From Chryseosolibacter indicum (GTDB taxonomy: Bacteria; Bacteroidota; Bacteroidia; Cytophagales; Cyclobacteriaceae), in NCBI RefSeq assembly GCF_018598585.1, contig NZ_JAHESD010000001.1, positions 1-64,000 on the forward strand: DNA of 64,000 bases, read 5' to 3'. Below, piece after piece: positions 28,454 through 37,092 of the stretch. Positions within the stretch are counted from its first letter, which is position 1. Each line of letters begins with the position of its first letter. The position numbers were made by a program, and so were the translations under genes. The notes beneath the pieces were generated by a model. The model ran no database searches. It was not told where the DNA came from and was given only the letters and a program-made list of their open reading frames with translations.

Positions 28454-30304
28454 TTATTTTGTTTGGTTGTGGTAGGCCTGTAAGCCTTGACCAAGGTCAG
28501 CCTTGTTGTTCTTTCTTTCGATATCCGCAAGTCGGAGGGTTGAATCTATTTCAATAGTTTCAATTTCTGAGGCTTTGCGATTTATCTTTAAAGTATAGTT
28601 AGGGTTAACCCAAGGCCATGCTTCAAGGTCGTTTCTCTGGATCGATTTATCTTCGATCGGTTTACTTCCTAACGTTTCATTTAACGGGATGTAGAACAAC
28701 TCTTTGCTTCCATCTTTATAGGTTACGAGTAAGTCGACTGGCATCGGAAACTCACCCAATCTTTCCAATGTAACGAACGTTCCGGTTCCATTTTCAATTA
28801 CGTTTTTAATTCCGTAATCAATACGCTTTGTTGTATTCACTATGTAGTTTAAATACCACTTAAGTTGCATACCGGAAGTTTTTTCCATGATGCGAATGAA
28901 ATCGTTAGGCTCAGGATGTTTAAACTTCCACGTATTATAATACCTGCGCATACCTTTATAGAAGTTCTCTGTACCAACAATGTATTTTAGTTGATGAAGC
29001 AGTACTGTTCCGAGGCTGTAAGCTGCAATACCATAGGCTCTGTTTGTTGTATAGTGGTCTGAGTGTTGACTGGCAGGCTCTTGCAAACCGCTTTTTATCA
29101 ACGCGAAGTACCCGCCGTAGCTACCCATGTGAGGATTAGCTTCGTTAAACATATAGGCCATGGATTCATTGCTTGCAAAATCAGTAAAGCCTTCGTCAAG
29201 CCATGGATAAAGTGATTCGTTGGAAGCAAGCACGCCCTGGTACCAGCTGTGGGCTGCTTCGTGTGCTGTCACACCAACAAGACTACCCAAGCTGCGTTCT
29301 CCGGTAATTAGTGTACACATCGGATACTCCATGCCCCCATCACCACCTTGAATAATTGAATAAGTTTCGTAAGGATATTTACCGAAGGTGCGGTTCATGA
29401 AGTCGAAATGCTTGGCAGCATAGTCTTTTAACTTCGTCCAATTCTCAGTTGTTTTCTCTCCTGGTTGGTAAAAAAAGTGAAGCTCCGGACCGTTGGGTAC
29501 CTGTATCTTTTCATGTTTGTAGTCAGGATCTGCGGCCCATGCAAAATCGTGAACATTTTTAGCAATAAAGTGCCAGGTAAGATCACCTTCTTGTCTGTTT
29601 ACAGCTGATCCAGGTTTTTCATAACCGTGGCCAACTTTATCAGGATTCTGAAGTTTGCCTGTTCCACCAATAACAAAGGTTGGGTCGATTGTTATTTTAA
29701 CATCAAAATCTCCCCAAACACCGTGAAATTCGCGGGCTACATACTGATAAGCATGCCATCCCTGAAAATCAAATTCAGCAATCTTGGGATACCATTGGGT
29801 CATAGAATAAGCAATACCTTCACGACTGTTTCTTCCGGATCTTCTGATCTGAATTGGTACTTGCGCCTCAAACTTCATGTCGAGAACAGTTTTTGCCCCG
29901 GGAAGAACAGGTTTATTTAAAGTTACTTCGAGAATGGTACCATTTGTCGAGTAGCTGATATCTTTACCATCCTGTTTCAGATTCTGGATGTGCTGATAAC
30001 CGATCTCATCATCCTTCAATTTCGAAATTCTTTCGCCTACACGTGGATCAGGATCCATAATGTTCCTGGATCGGACATCCATCATGCTTCCGGGTTGAAA
30101 AGCATTGAAGTACAGATGATAGTAAACTTTGTTAAGTGTATCTTTTGAATTGTTGTAGTAGGTAAGTTTCTGCGAACCAGTGACCTTATGGGTCTTAACA
30201 TCCAGTTTTACATCCATCACATACTCTGCGCGCTGCTGCCAACGGTCCTGGGCGTTTACAAAGCAAAATGCTAAGAGTAATAAACAAGTTAGACGTAATT
30301 TAAT
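28454..30304 (-). CDS. M1 family metallopeptidase with an apparent ATT start codon
   Basis: A secreted aminopeptidase-type zinc protease. GGMEYPMC-like substrate region, the zinc motif HEAAHSW and the downstream glutamate in WLDEGFTDFAS are intact. The first standard start in frame is a GTG at 30220, but the frame stays open upstream and encodes a textbook signal peptide (KLRLTCLLLLAFCFVNA-Q) directly preceded by an ATT at 30304; no ATG, GTG or TTG occurs in frame between 30220 and the upstream stop near 30394. Starting at ATT gives 616 residues. So either a rare AUU start is used or the start codon has mutated. Expression may be low; the body of the gene shows no damage. Confidence 0.85.
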   Translation of the reverse strand: MKLRLTCLLLLAFCFVNAQDRWQQRAEYVMDVKLDVKTHKVTGSQKLTYYNNSKDTLNKVYYHLYFNAFQPGSMMDVRSRNIMDPDPRVGERISKLKDDEIGYQHIQNLKQDGKDISYSTNGTILEVTLNKPVLPGAKTVLDMKFEAQVPIQIRRSGRNSREGIAYSMTQWYPKIAEFDFQGWHAYQYVAREFHGVWGDFDVKITIDPTFVIGGTGKLQNPDKVGHGYEKPGSAVNRQEGDLTWHFIAKNVHDFAWAADPDYKHEKIQVPNGPELHFFYQPGEKTTENWTKLKDYAAKHFDFMNRTFGKYPYETYSIIQGGDGGMEYPMCTLITGERSLGSLVGVTAHEAAHSWYQGVLASNESLYPWLDEGFTDFASNESMAYMFNEANPHMGSYGGYFALIKSGLQEPASQHSDHYTTNRAYGIAAYSLGTVLLHQLKYIVGTENFYKGMRRYYNTWKFKHPEPNDFIRIMEKTSGMQLKWYLNYIVNTTKRIDYGIKNVIENGTGTFVTLERLGEFPMPVDLLVTYKDGSKELFYIPLNETLGSKPIEDKSIQRNDLEAWPWVNPNYTLKINRKASEIETIEIDSTLRLADIERKNNKADLGQGLQAYHNQTK

Positions 30305-30401
30305 TTGGGTTTTGATAAGTAATGATTGGAAAATATTTACACACTTTAATTTAACAAAGGTTTTATTTGAAGAGCGGCAATCATTGATGACTTAAACTAA
30401 C

Positions 30402-30845
30402 TTAGCGGTTATTGCGCTGCCTTCGTGCCGGCGTTTGCCCTTGTTGAATGCGCTTGAGGAGGAGCCGTTTAAAATCAGCTTCAGCGTGTCTTAGCTCAAT
30501 AAGTTGTTGTTCAGTAATTACTTTAAGAAATCGTGCGGAATACTGCTTTTCAAGATCGAGTGCTTGCTGCCTTAATTCAAGGTTATCAGCAGGATTGTTT
30601 CGGATTTTTCGAAAGATACTCCTTCTCTTATCAGTAAATTCATTATACAAAGGCCAAAACTTTTCGGCCTGCTCTGGTGTAAGAGAAACTTTGTCTGTAA
30701 TATAAGCAATGTGAGCCGCTCTTATTTTCTCGCGGACATTTACATCAACAGGTGCATGATCTTCCTGGAGATCCTCTTCTGTGTTTTGACCCAGCACAGG
30801 TATGGCCAGTAGTGCAAGTAAAAAAATCTTTAGCAGTGCCTTCAT
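30402..30845 (-). CDS. Spy/CpxP-like periplasmic protein
   Basis: A 147-residue protein with a signal peptide (ending IPVLGQ) and a helical body containing VSLTPEQAEKFWPLYNEF, an LTxxQ-type motif of Spy/CpxP relatives. A basic tail ends in RRQRNNR. It is the last gene of an ECF sigma - membrane protein - Spy-like operon and starts 2 bp after the membrane gene, so it probably reports or buffers envelope stress under that sigma factor. Confidence 0.78.
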   Translation of the reverse strand: MKALLKIFLLALLAIPVLGQNTEEDLQEDHAPVDVNVREKIRAAHIAYITDKVSLTPEQAEKFWPLYNEFTDKRRSIFRKIRNNPADNLELRQQALDLEKQYSARFLKVITEQQLIELRHAEADFKRLLLKRIQQGQTPARRQRNNR

Positions 30846-30847
30846 TT

Positions 30848-31264
30848 TTATAAGGTGTCTTGATTTAATTCATTTAAATCTTCGAGCATGAGATCATTAA
30901 TCTGAAACTGAAAAGCTTCATTTTCTATTTCCTCTGCATCTGTATCGCTAAATTCTATGATAGCAAAAATTTCATCGCTGGATAATTCGGTTTCATCTAA
31001 GTATGAAATTAATTCTTCTGTAGAAACAGAGGCTAGCATTTCTTCCGGGCTAATGGTAGCAGGAGATGGTTTTAATAGAAAAATTATTAATGTAGCTATC
31101 GCCAACAATGGTACAGCATATTGTAATCGCCATCGCCAAAAGAAAGAAACATGATTGACACGAGGCGATATTATCTTGTCCTGAATTTTAGACGGAAGCT
31201 TTTCAAAATACCCTTCCGGTACTGCGAAAATTTGCTTTTTAGGTATGTCTTCCAGTTTTTTCAT
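30848..31264 (-). CDS. Probable anti-sigma factor, single-span membrane protein
   Basis: A 138-residue protein with one transmembrane segment (about 48-65, AVPLLAIATLIIFLL) between a basic N-terminal part (FAVPEGYFEKLPSKIQDKI) and a strongly acidic C-terminal domain. The position directly after an ECF sigma gene and the PEGYFEKLP motif, seen near the N terminus of putative anti-sigma proteins in Bacteroidota, support the call. No zinc-binding ZAS motif is seen, so the assignment rests mainly on context. Confidence 0.65.
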   Translation of the reverse strand: MKKLEDIPKKQIFAVPEGYFEKLPSKIQDKIISPRVNHVSFFWRWRLQYAVPLLAIATLIIFLLKPSPATISPEEMLASVSTEELISYLDETELSSDEIFAIIEFSDTDAEEIENEAFQFQINDLMLEDLNELNQDTL

Positions 31265-31298
31265 CTTCTATATTTTGACTATTTAAGCTAAACAAAGT

Positions 31299-31838
31299 TT
31301 AATTCCCTTGAAGATATTCTTCAATCTTCTTTACTGCGTGGTGATAACTTGCCTTTAAAGCCCCTACGCTTGTTTGTGTAATCTCTGCTATTTCCTCATA
31401 AGACAAGTCGTCAAAATATTTCATATTGAAAACAATACGTTGCTTATCGGGTAATTTAAGCAGTGCCTTTTGCAGTTTGAGCTGAATTTCATCGCTGGTA
31501 ATGTGAGAACTACTATCAAGCTTTTGTGATAGTTCAGCGGCGACATCACCAATGGGAAGAAAAAACTTTCGTTTCTTACGTTGCAAAAAGCTGAGGCACT
31601 CATTTGTCGCTATCCGGTAGATCCAGGTATATAGTTGCGAGTCTTCCCGGAAGTTGTCAATGTATCTGAATATCTTGATAAAAATATCCTGTGTGATGTC
31701 GTCCGCGTCGTCGTGATCAATAACCATCTTACGCACAAGCCAATAAACCCTTTGCTGGTACTCTCGTACCAGAAGATTAAACCCGTAATTCTTAGTTTCG
31801 GGGTTTCGAAGCTTGGCTATTAAATCACTATCTTCCAA
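31299..31838 (-). CDS. ECF-type RNA polymerase sigma factor
   Basis: A 179-residue sigma-70 of the extracytoplasmic function group. Region 2 covers about 20-90 (DHDDADDITQDIFIKIF and TWIYRIATNECLSFLQRKK), and region 4 about 125-175 (LPDKQRIVFNMKYFDDLSYEEIAEIT followed by the helix-turn-helix VGALKASYHHAVKKIEEYL). It heads an operon with the probable anti-sigma and a Spy-like protein, the usual autoregulated stress unit. Confidence 0.94.
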   Translation of the reverse strand: MEDSDLIAKLRNPETKNYGFNLLVREYQQRVYWLVRKMVIDHDDADDITQDIFIKIFRYIDNFREDSQLYTWIYRIATNECLSFLQRKKRKFFLPIGDVAAELSQKLDSSSHITSDEIQLKLQKALLKLPDKQRIVFNMKYFDDLSYEEIAEITQTSVGALKASYHHAVKKIEEYLQGN

Positions 31839-31922
31839 AAAGCTTGCAGGGCTAAAACCGGAAGTTAGACATTAAAAAGTTATTGAGGTTTAATGACTGA
31901 ATCAGCATTAAGTAATTATTTG

Positions 31923-33002
31923 TTAACCCTGAAACGCGGCGAGTGAGTCTACAAGGAGCTCATACTGTTCTTTTGAATGTGCGGGAAAATTCGCGAATCT
32001 TAATTGCGTCTTCTTAGAAGATCCGTAACCATCACCAGGCTGCAATCCCTTCTCCAATAAGAACTTTGTCAGTTTCTCCGTATGGTTTTGGCAATCAGCA
32101 ACAATAACCGTTTTGGATTGAGCATTCTTGTCTTTTACAAAAGGGGAGAGGAGTGCATGCTGTTCTAATGCATGATACAAGATGGCCGCTTTATAGTCTG
32201 TTTCTCTGCGTATTGTATCAATTCCTTTTCTAAGAAAATCCTGTATAATTTTATTTAGAAGATATATACCTAAAACATTCGGAGTTTCAGGTGTCTGATT
32301 TTTAGCTGCATTAGCGACTAAGGTTGGTATGTTGTGATAAGAACCAATAGAAATTCCTTTTTTTAAAAGAGCTTCAGCCTTTTCAATACAATGCTGGTTT
32401 ACAATCCAGACACCTAGACCGGCAGGTAAGCCAAAACCTTTTTGAACTGAAAAAAACACACTATCTATTTTGGAAAAATCAAATTGAGGATAAGGCATAG
32501 ACGACACCACATCTACCACTACCAGCGCCTGTTTATTCTTTTCTTTGAATTGATTAATAAATTCTATCGGTAGTACAACACCGGTACTGGTTTCATTATG
32601 CGTAACGGCAATTAATTCTGTGTTATCCTGTACCGAAATCTCTCCGGTAAATCCTTCTCCTTCTTTTGCTTCTAGTTTTTCAGCTTTTTTATTTAACTGA
32701 ATTGCTATTTCGTGAAATCTTTTTGAGAAAGATCCGTTTATAAGATGAAAAGATTTTTCTGCAACAAGATTCTGGATGATTCTTTCCCATACTTCTGTAG
32801 CTGACGAGGTAAAGAAAATGTAAAAGTTATCCGGAATACTAAGCAATTGTCGCAAGCCGTCAGTTGTTTCTTTACTGATCTGTTCAAATTGTTTACTTCT
32901 ATGAGAGATAGAAGGAATGCCTTCTTTGAAGGCTTGGCGTGCATGATCGCTCACTGTAAAGTAGAGCTGCGAAGGGCCAGGAGTAAAATTTGTATGGATC
33001 AT
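31923..33002 (-). CDS. serC: Phosphoserine aminotransferase-like class V aminotransferase
   Basis: Likely converts 3-phosphohydroxypyruvate and glutamate to phosphoserine. The 359-residue fold-type I PLP enzyme opens with FTPGPSQLY, a SerC hallmark, has THNETSTGV, the PLP-binding DVVSSMPYPQFDF and the Schiff-base Lys in FFSVQKGFGLPAG. A phosphoglycerate dehydrogenase fused to a phosphoserine phosphatase lies just upstream, so the whole serine pathway is encoded within 4 kb. A -7 element precedes it, suggesting its own promoter. Confidence 0.92.
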   Translation of the reverse strand: MIHTNFTPGPSQLYFTVSDHARQAFKEGIPSISHRSKQFEQISKETTDGLRQLLSIPDNFYIFFTSSATEVWERIIQNLVAEKSFHLINGSFSKRFHEIAIQLNKKAEKLEAKEGEGFTGEISVQDNTELIAVTHNETSTGVVLPIEFINQFKEKNKQALVVVDVVSSMPYPQFDFSKIDSVFFSVQKGFGLPAGLGVWIVNQHCIEKAEALLKKGISIGSYHNIPTLVANAAKNQTPETPNVLGIYLLNKIIQDFLRKGIDTIRRETDYKAAILYHALEQHALLSPFVKDKNAQSKTVIVADCQNHTEKLTKFLLEKGLQPGDGYGSSKKTQLRFANFPAHSKEQYELLVDSLAAFQG

Positions 33003-33013
33003 AATTGACGTTG

Positions 33014-33021
33014 CAAAAGTA
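33014..33021 (-). promoter_or_regulatory. -7 promoter element for serC
   Basis: On the minus strand TACTTTTG fits TAnnTTTG exactly, 11 bp before the serC ATG at 33002. No well-spaced -33 element was found. Confidence 0.45.
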
Positions 33022-33179
33022 AAATTTGCTTACGTAAAAAATACATTTTTCACAAGATTGAAGTGAAATAGTGTTTTGTCTATGTTCGCGATAGAATTCC
33101 ACTTGGATTTGGGACACGTTTGCTGAACCTAACACTTTAAACAATACCGAGTGAAGCTTACGATCAAAACCAGGCCTCA

Positions 33180-33195
33180 CCCCGACTTGTCGGGG
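33180..33195. repeat. GC-rich hairpin (CCCCGAC-TT-GTCGGGG)
   Basis: Seven-base perfect arms around TT, further flanked by agg/cct. It is much more GC-rich than the surrounding sequence. It is not followed by T residues on either strand, so it is not an ordinary terminator; a dispersed palindromic element is more likely. Confidence 0.5.
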
Positions 33196-33303
33196 CCTCG
33201 CCCAAAAAGCAGGATAACAGAAGAAGGTTGCGATTGATAGCAGCTCAAAACTTGTCTTTTATGGGGTTCAGAAACACCTCACCAAATCCAGTGGTTTTTT
33301 AAT

Positions 33304-34128
33304 TTAATTCAACAGATGCCCGCAAAACTTGCAGTAAGTGGCATCAACATCGTGGCCTTCTCTAAAGCAATTCGGACAAACCTGTCCTGATATTTTCTCC
33401 GTGTTTTTTAATTGAATCATTTCTGCAGAAACAATTCCTGTAGGTACTGCTATAATGCCGTAGCCTAAAATCATTATGAAAGATGCGACGGTTTGTCCTA
33501 AAGAGGTTTGTGGCGCTATATCGCCATAACCAACAGTGGTCATAGTTACAATAGCCCAATAAATGCTTCTCGGTATACTTGTAAACCCGTGTTCTGGGCC
33601 TTCAATAATGAACATTACAGTACCTGTAATGATAACAGAAGTTAATACAGTGAATAGGAATACAATTATCTTATGTTGACTGGCCTTTAGTGCTCTTATT
33701 AAATTCTGTCCTTCTCCAACGTAGCGCGGGAGTTTTAGAATTCTGAATATGCGCAGAAGTCTGATGCTCCTGATAACCATCAAAGAGTGGGCACTTGCAA
33801 ATATTAGTGCGAGGTAAGTCGGGAGGATCGACAGCAAATCAACAATGCCAAAGAAGCTGAGTACGTACTTTTTTTTGTTGAGAACAGTCCATAGCCTTGC
33901 AAGGTATTCAAGGGTGAAAATAAGGGTAAAGCACCATTCAGTTATTCTAAACCAAAAGCCGTATTGCTCTCTTAACGGTTCAACGCTTTCGAGAATAATA
34001 ACTATTACGCTTGATACAATACAAATAAGCAGGGCAATGTCAAACGTTCTACCCGCAGGTGTATCTGCTTCGAATACAGTTTCGTAAACTTTGAGGCGTA
34101 ATCCGGAAAGCTTTTCTTTTGAATTCAC
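33304..34128 (-). CDS. Voltage-gated-type potassium channel with C-terminal zinc ribbon
   Basis: A 274-residue six-transmembrane channel. S1 to S4 cover about 25-150, with an S4-like arginine series in IRSIRLLRIFRILKLPRYV. The pore helix and filter read AIVTMTTVGYGDIAPQT, the K+ signature. After S6 a zinc ribbon follows: C-P-N-C ... C-K-F-C-G-H at the C terminus, found in a number of bacterial channels of unknown gating. The stop of the upstream SerB-SerA gene is 3 bp before its start, so they share a transcript. Confidence 0.93.
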   Translation of the reverse strand: MNSKEKLSGLRLKVYETVFEADTPAGRTFDIALLICIVSSVIVIILESVEPLREQYGFWFRITEWCFTLIFTLEYLARLWTVLNKKKYVLSFFGIVDLLSILPTYLALIFASAHSLMVIRSIRLLRIFRILKLPRYVGEGQNLIRALKASQHKIIVFLFTVLTSVIITGTVMFIIEGPEHGFTSIPRSIYWAIVTMTTVGYGDIAPQTSLGQTVASFIMILGYGIIAVPTGIVSAEMIQLKNTEKISGQVCPNCFREGHDVDATYCKFCGHLLN

Positions 34129-34131
34129 TTC

Positions 34132-36024
34132 CTAATATAAGACTCTGAACTTAATTGTATTCTCAATTGAACGTAATTGTTTGATGACATCCTTATTGTA
34201 TTCTTTATTAATGTCTGTAATTACGTATCCTATTGTCTCGTTGGTTTTCAGATATTGACCTACAATATTAATTCCATTGTCAGCAAGGACTTTATTTATC
34301 TTGGCCAGAATGCCAGGTACATTATGGTGAAGGTGAATGAGACGATGTGCGTTTTCAAGTTTAGGTAACGTAATATTAGGGAAGTTGACACTGTTTGATG
34401 TACTACCAGTGTTAATGTAATCCATTATTTTGGAAGGCACAAAGTTCCCTATGTTCTCCTGCGCCTCTAAGGTGCTGCCGCCAATATGCGGAGTAATGAT
34501 TGTATTTGGTAAGCCTCTTAGTTCTGATTGGAACTCTTCGTCATTACTTACTGGTTCATAAGGGAAGACGTCGATGGCGCATCCTGCAACTTTACCGCTT
34601 AATATGTTTTCGCGAAGTGCTTGTATATCGACCACGTGCCCACGACTTAAGTTGATGAATATCACACCTCGCTTCATTAAACCAAATTCTCTTGAGCTGA
34701 TAAGATTTGCATTCGATGCCCGACCATCAACATGCAACGAAACTACGTCTGCCTGTTTCAATACTTCGTCCATGCTTTTGCATTGTACGGCATTACCGAG
34801 GGAAAGTTTTTCTTCAGCATCGTAGTAAAGAACTTTCATTCCAATTGCTTCTGCAATAACAGAAAGTTGGGTGCCGATATTTCCATAGCCAATCAACCCC
34901 AATTTTTTACCGCGGATTTCGAAGCTTCCTTTTGCGGATTTATCCCATACGCCCTGGTGCATTTTTGCAGATTTATCAACGATGTTGCGCATAAGCATGA
35001 TCATTTCAGCAACTGCCAGTTCTACAACTGAGCGCGTGTTGCTGAAAGGAGCATTAAATACAGCTACACCTTTTGCAGTAGCGGCTTTCAAATCAATTTG
35101 GTTTGTTCCGATGCAAAAGGCACCAATTACCATTAACCGATTTGCATGTTCCAAAACTTTGGCAGTGACCTGCGTTTTAGAACGTATGCCTAGAACAGAA
35201 ACGTTTTTAATCTTTTGGATCAGTTCTTCCTCAGTCATTGCGGCGTGATAGGATTCGACGTTGAAACCTTCTGCCTTGAGTAGTGCTACAGCAACGGGAT
35301 GAACATTTTCCAGAAGAAGAACATTAATTCTGTTCTTCGGATAAGAGATGGCAGTATTGAGTTTATTCAGGTATAAGAATTCATCAAGACTAGGTGTAAT
35401 GTGATCGGCCTTATCAATGATATTCTCTCTTTCTACATTCTCAGTAAACGCATAGAACTTATTTGCTAAGCCAGCGTGTTTGATCTCATAATCTGTATAC
35501 CCATCACCGATTACGTAAACATCACCAGGAAGACTCAGTTTTTTTAATTGCTCAACTTTACCATTATTGGCCGAAAGCGGATTATCAGTATCGAAGCCTA
35601 TTACTTTGCCATCACTTCCAAACCGGAACTCATTAGCGAGAATATTTTCGGCCTTAATGCCAAATTCAGTTACAATGGGTTCAATAAACTCACGAAAACC
35701 ATTGGAGATAATGTAAATGTTATCCGCATAGGTTTGAAAGAAGTCCTTGTTGCGCTTGAATGATTCAGAAACCTTTCCTTTTAATTCACTTACTAATGCT
35801 GGAAGGTGAGATTGAGAAGGAGCAAGTAGATTAAGTCTTTTTTCTAAAGACTCCCGAAAGGAGATAGAACCATTCATTCCCATGTTTGTAATTTCATGGA
35901 TCTGTTTTTTTCGTTCTTCTTTTTCAGGGTGATCTTTCAGTGAAATGTCTGCAAGGACGTCAAAAGCTTCAACTTTGGTAAAGGTACTGTCGAAATCGAT
36001 GACGAAATACTTATTTAATTTCAT
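34132..36024 (-). CDS. serA: Phosphoserine phosphatase-phosphoglycerate dehydrogenase fusion (SerB-SerA)
   Basis: A 630-residue bifunctional protein. Residues 1 to ~215 form a HAD phosphatase: nucleophile motif DFDST with Asp10 and Asp12, the IISNG motif II, the motif III Lys in NNGKVEQL, and VIGDGYTDYE for Mg. Residues ~230-560 form D-3-phosphoglycerate dehydrogenase, with GLIGYGNIG for NAD, the catalytic Arg in NLSRGHVVD, a Glu region (IDVFPYEP) and His in TPHIGGST. An ACT domain (about 562-630) ends it, the usual site of serine feedback. All catalytic residues of both halves are present, so oxidation of 3-phosphoglycerate and final dephosphorylation would be in one chain. Confidence 0.93.
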   Translation of the reverse strand: MKLNKYFVIDFDSTFTKVEAFDVLADISLKDHPEKEERKKQIHEITNMGMNGSISFRESLEKRLNLLAPSQSHLPALVSELKGKVSESFKRNKDFFQTYADNIYIISNGFREFIEPIVTEFGIKAENILANEFRFGSDGKVIGFDTDNPLSANNGKVEQLKKLSLPGDVYVIGDGYTDYEIKHAGLANKFYAFTENVERENIIDKADHITPSLDEFLYLNKLNTAISYPKNRINVLLLENVHPVAVALLKAEGFNVESYHAAMTEEELIQKIKNVSVLGIRSKTQVTAKVLEHANRLMVIGAFCIGTNQIDLKAATAKGVAVFNAPFSNTRSVVELAVAEMIMLMRNIVDKSAKMHQGVWDKSAKGSFEIRGKKLGLIGYGNIGTQLSVIAEAIGMKVLYYDAEEKLSLGNAVQCKSMDEVLKQADVVSLHVDGRASNANLISSREFGLMKRGVIFINLSRGHVVDIQALRENILSGKVAGCAIDVFPYEPVSNDEEFQSELRGLPNTIITPHIGGSTLEAQENIGNFVPSKIMDYINTGSTSNSVNFPNITLPKLENAHRLIHLHHNVPGILAKINKVLADNGINIVGQYLKTNETIGYVITDINKEYNKDVIKQLRSIENTIKFRVLY

Positions 36025-36131
36025 GCGCTGGTTGTAAAGCGCAAAGCTAAAATTGATTTATCATTATAAGATAGAAAAGACAGTATTTTTCTTTCAAAAA
36101 TTATACTCCTAACGATTGATAGTTCAAATAG

Positions 36132-36560
36132 TTAGCTCGATACATTAACGTAATTTTTAAAGAAGTCGCTGGTATACTTTCTTATCATATCTCTTACTTT
36201 TCTGAATTCATTCATTACCTGCTCCTCAGTTCCGGTTGCTTTGGCAGGATCTGGAAAATTATGGTGGAAAGTTTTGACCTTAGCAGGGAAGTACGGACAG
36301 TTCTCTTTGGCATTGTCGCATACGGTTAATACAAAATCGAATTCAAGGTTCTTATATTCATTTACGTTGTTGGATGTGTGATGTGATATATCAATACCAT
36401 CTTCCTTCATTATAGCAATAGCACGAGGGTTTACACCATGCGTTTCAATACCTGCGCTATAAACTTCCAGGTTGGCGTCACCAAAGAAATTAAGATAACC
36501 GTGAGCTATCTGGCTTCTGCAGGAGTTGCCAGTACATAAAACAAGGATCTTCTTTTTCAT
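36132..36560 (-). CDS. arsC: Arsenate reductase, thioredoxin-coupled (low-molecular-weight phosphatase fold)
   Basis: Reduces arsenate to arsenite. The 142-residue protein starts with the CX5R loop LCTGNSCRSQIA (Cys9, Arg15) and has the two further redox cysteines in VCDNAKENCPYF, the triple-Cys relay of the thioredoxin-dependent class. DPAKATGTEEQ is also conserved. It begins 5 bp after the arsN2 gene, so they form a two-gene operon. No ArsR repressor or Acr3/ArsB pump is near. Confidence 0.93.
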   Translation of the reverse strand: MKKKILVLCTGNSCRSQIAHGYLNFFGDANLEVYSAGIETHGVNPRAIAIMKEDGIDISHHTSNNVNEYKNLEFDFVLTVCDNAKENCPYFPAKVKTFHHNFPDPAKATGTEEQVMNEFRKVRDMIRKYTSDFFKNYVNVSS

Positions 36561-36565
36561 AGTAG

Positions 36566-37012
36566 TTAACAGTTATAGACCATTGCAATAGCGCTTGCAG
36601 GGCAAACGTGAGAGAACTCAGATGATACCTTTACTTCCGAAGGAACCTCGTCCCGGTTGATACTTGTAAAACCTTTCTTTGAGAAGAAACCTTGCGCAGT
36701 TTCGGTAAGCAGATAAATGGCTTTTAATTTTCTTTTATTTGCTTCATTCATCAAATATTCAGTGATGGTAGAGCCAACAGATTTGCCTCGGATTCCCAAT
36801 TTCACGGATAGTGAACGCAGTAGTGCATACGGAGAGTAGATTTCAAGCGCGCCTGTGCCCACAAGTGAATCTCCTTCGTAATATCCCACGAGTAAATCTT
36901 TTTTGAAATTAAGATCGTCAGCAGGAAGGCTAGAGGATTTTAATAATGTTCTGAATTCTTCAAAACTCTTTTCATCATTAATGATCTTGTACACCAATTG
37001 CATATGCTTCAA
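36566..37012 (-). CDS. arsN2: GNAT acetyltransferase, ArsN2-like
   Basis: A 148-residue GNAT with the acetyl-CoA loop in the region LSVKLGIRGKSVGSTITEYLM (R-x-x-G-x-G/S variant) and the C-terminal LLTETAQGFFSKKGFTSINRDEVP, which is characteristic of ArsN2 proteins found beside arsC. The substrate is unknown. The ATG at 37012 gives MKHMQ; a start three codons later is possible. A terminator of the upstream transketolase gene separates them. Confidence 0.82.
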   Translation of the reverse strand: MKHMQLVYKIINDEKSFEEFRTLLKSSSLPADDLNFKKDLLVGYYEGDSLVGTGALEIYSPYALLRSLSVKLGIRGKSVGSTITEYLMNEANKRKLKAIYLLTETAQGFFSKKGFTSINRDEVPSEVKVSSEFSHVCPASAIAMVYNC

Positions 37013-37036
37013 GTTTTACATCTGAAATATGTAAAA

Positions 37037-37066
37037 TAAAAAAAGGATGGTCAAATAGGCCATCCT
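37037..37066 (-). terminator. Terminator of the transketolase subunit gene
   Basis: On the minus strand, AGGATGG / CCATCCT arms around a 9-nt loop, followed by eight T. It lies 27 bp after the transketolase stop codon and before arsN2. Confidence 0.85.
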
Positions 37067-37092
37067 CTTTTTATCGTAGTTTGAATTGACAA

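Larger units (their letters stand above)
33003..33303. other. Intergenic region between serC and the K+ channel gene
   Basis: About 300 bp. It holds a -7 element for serC at 33014-33021 (minus strand), and at 33180-33195 the hairpin CCCCGAC-TT-GTCGGGG inside a larger GC-rich palindrome (caggcctcaccccgac... gtcggggcctcgcc). That stem looks like a dispersed intergenic repeat type. I see no gene here. Confidence 0.65.

Noticed and set aside
33180-33195. GC hairpin as a transcription terminator
   Set aside because: No T run follows on either strand.
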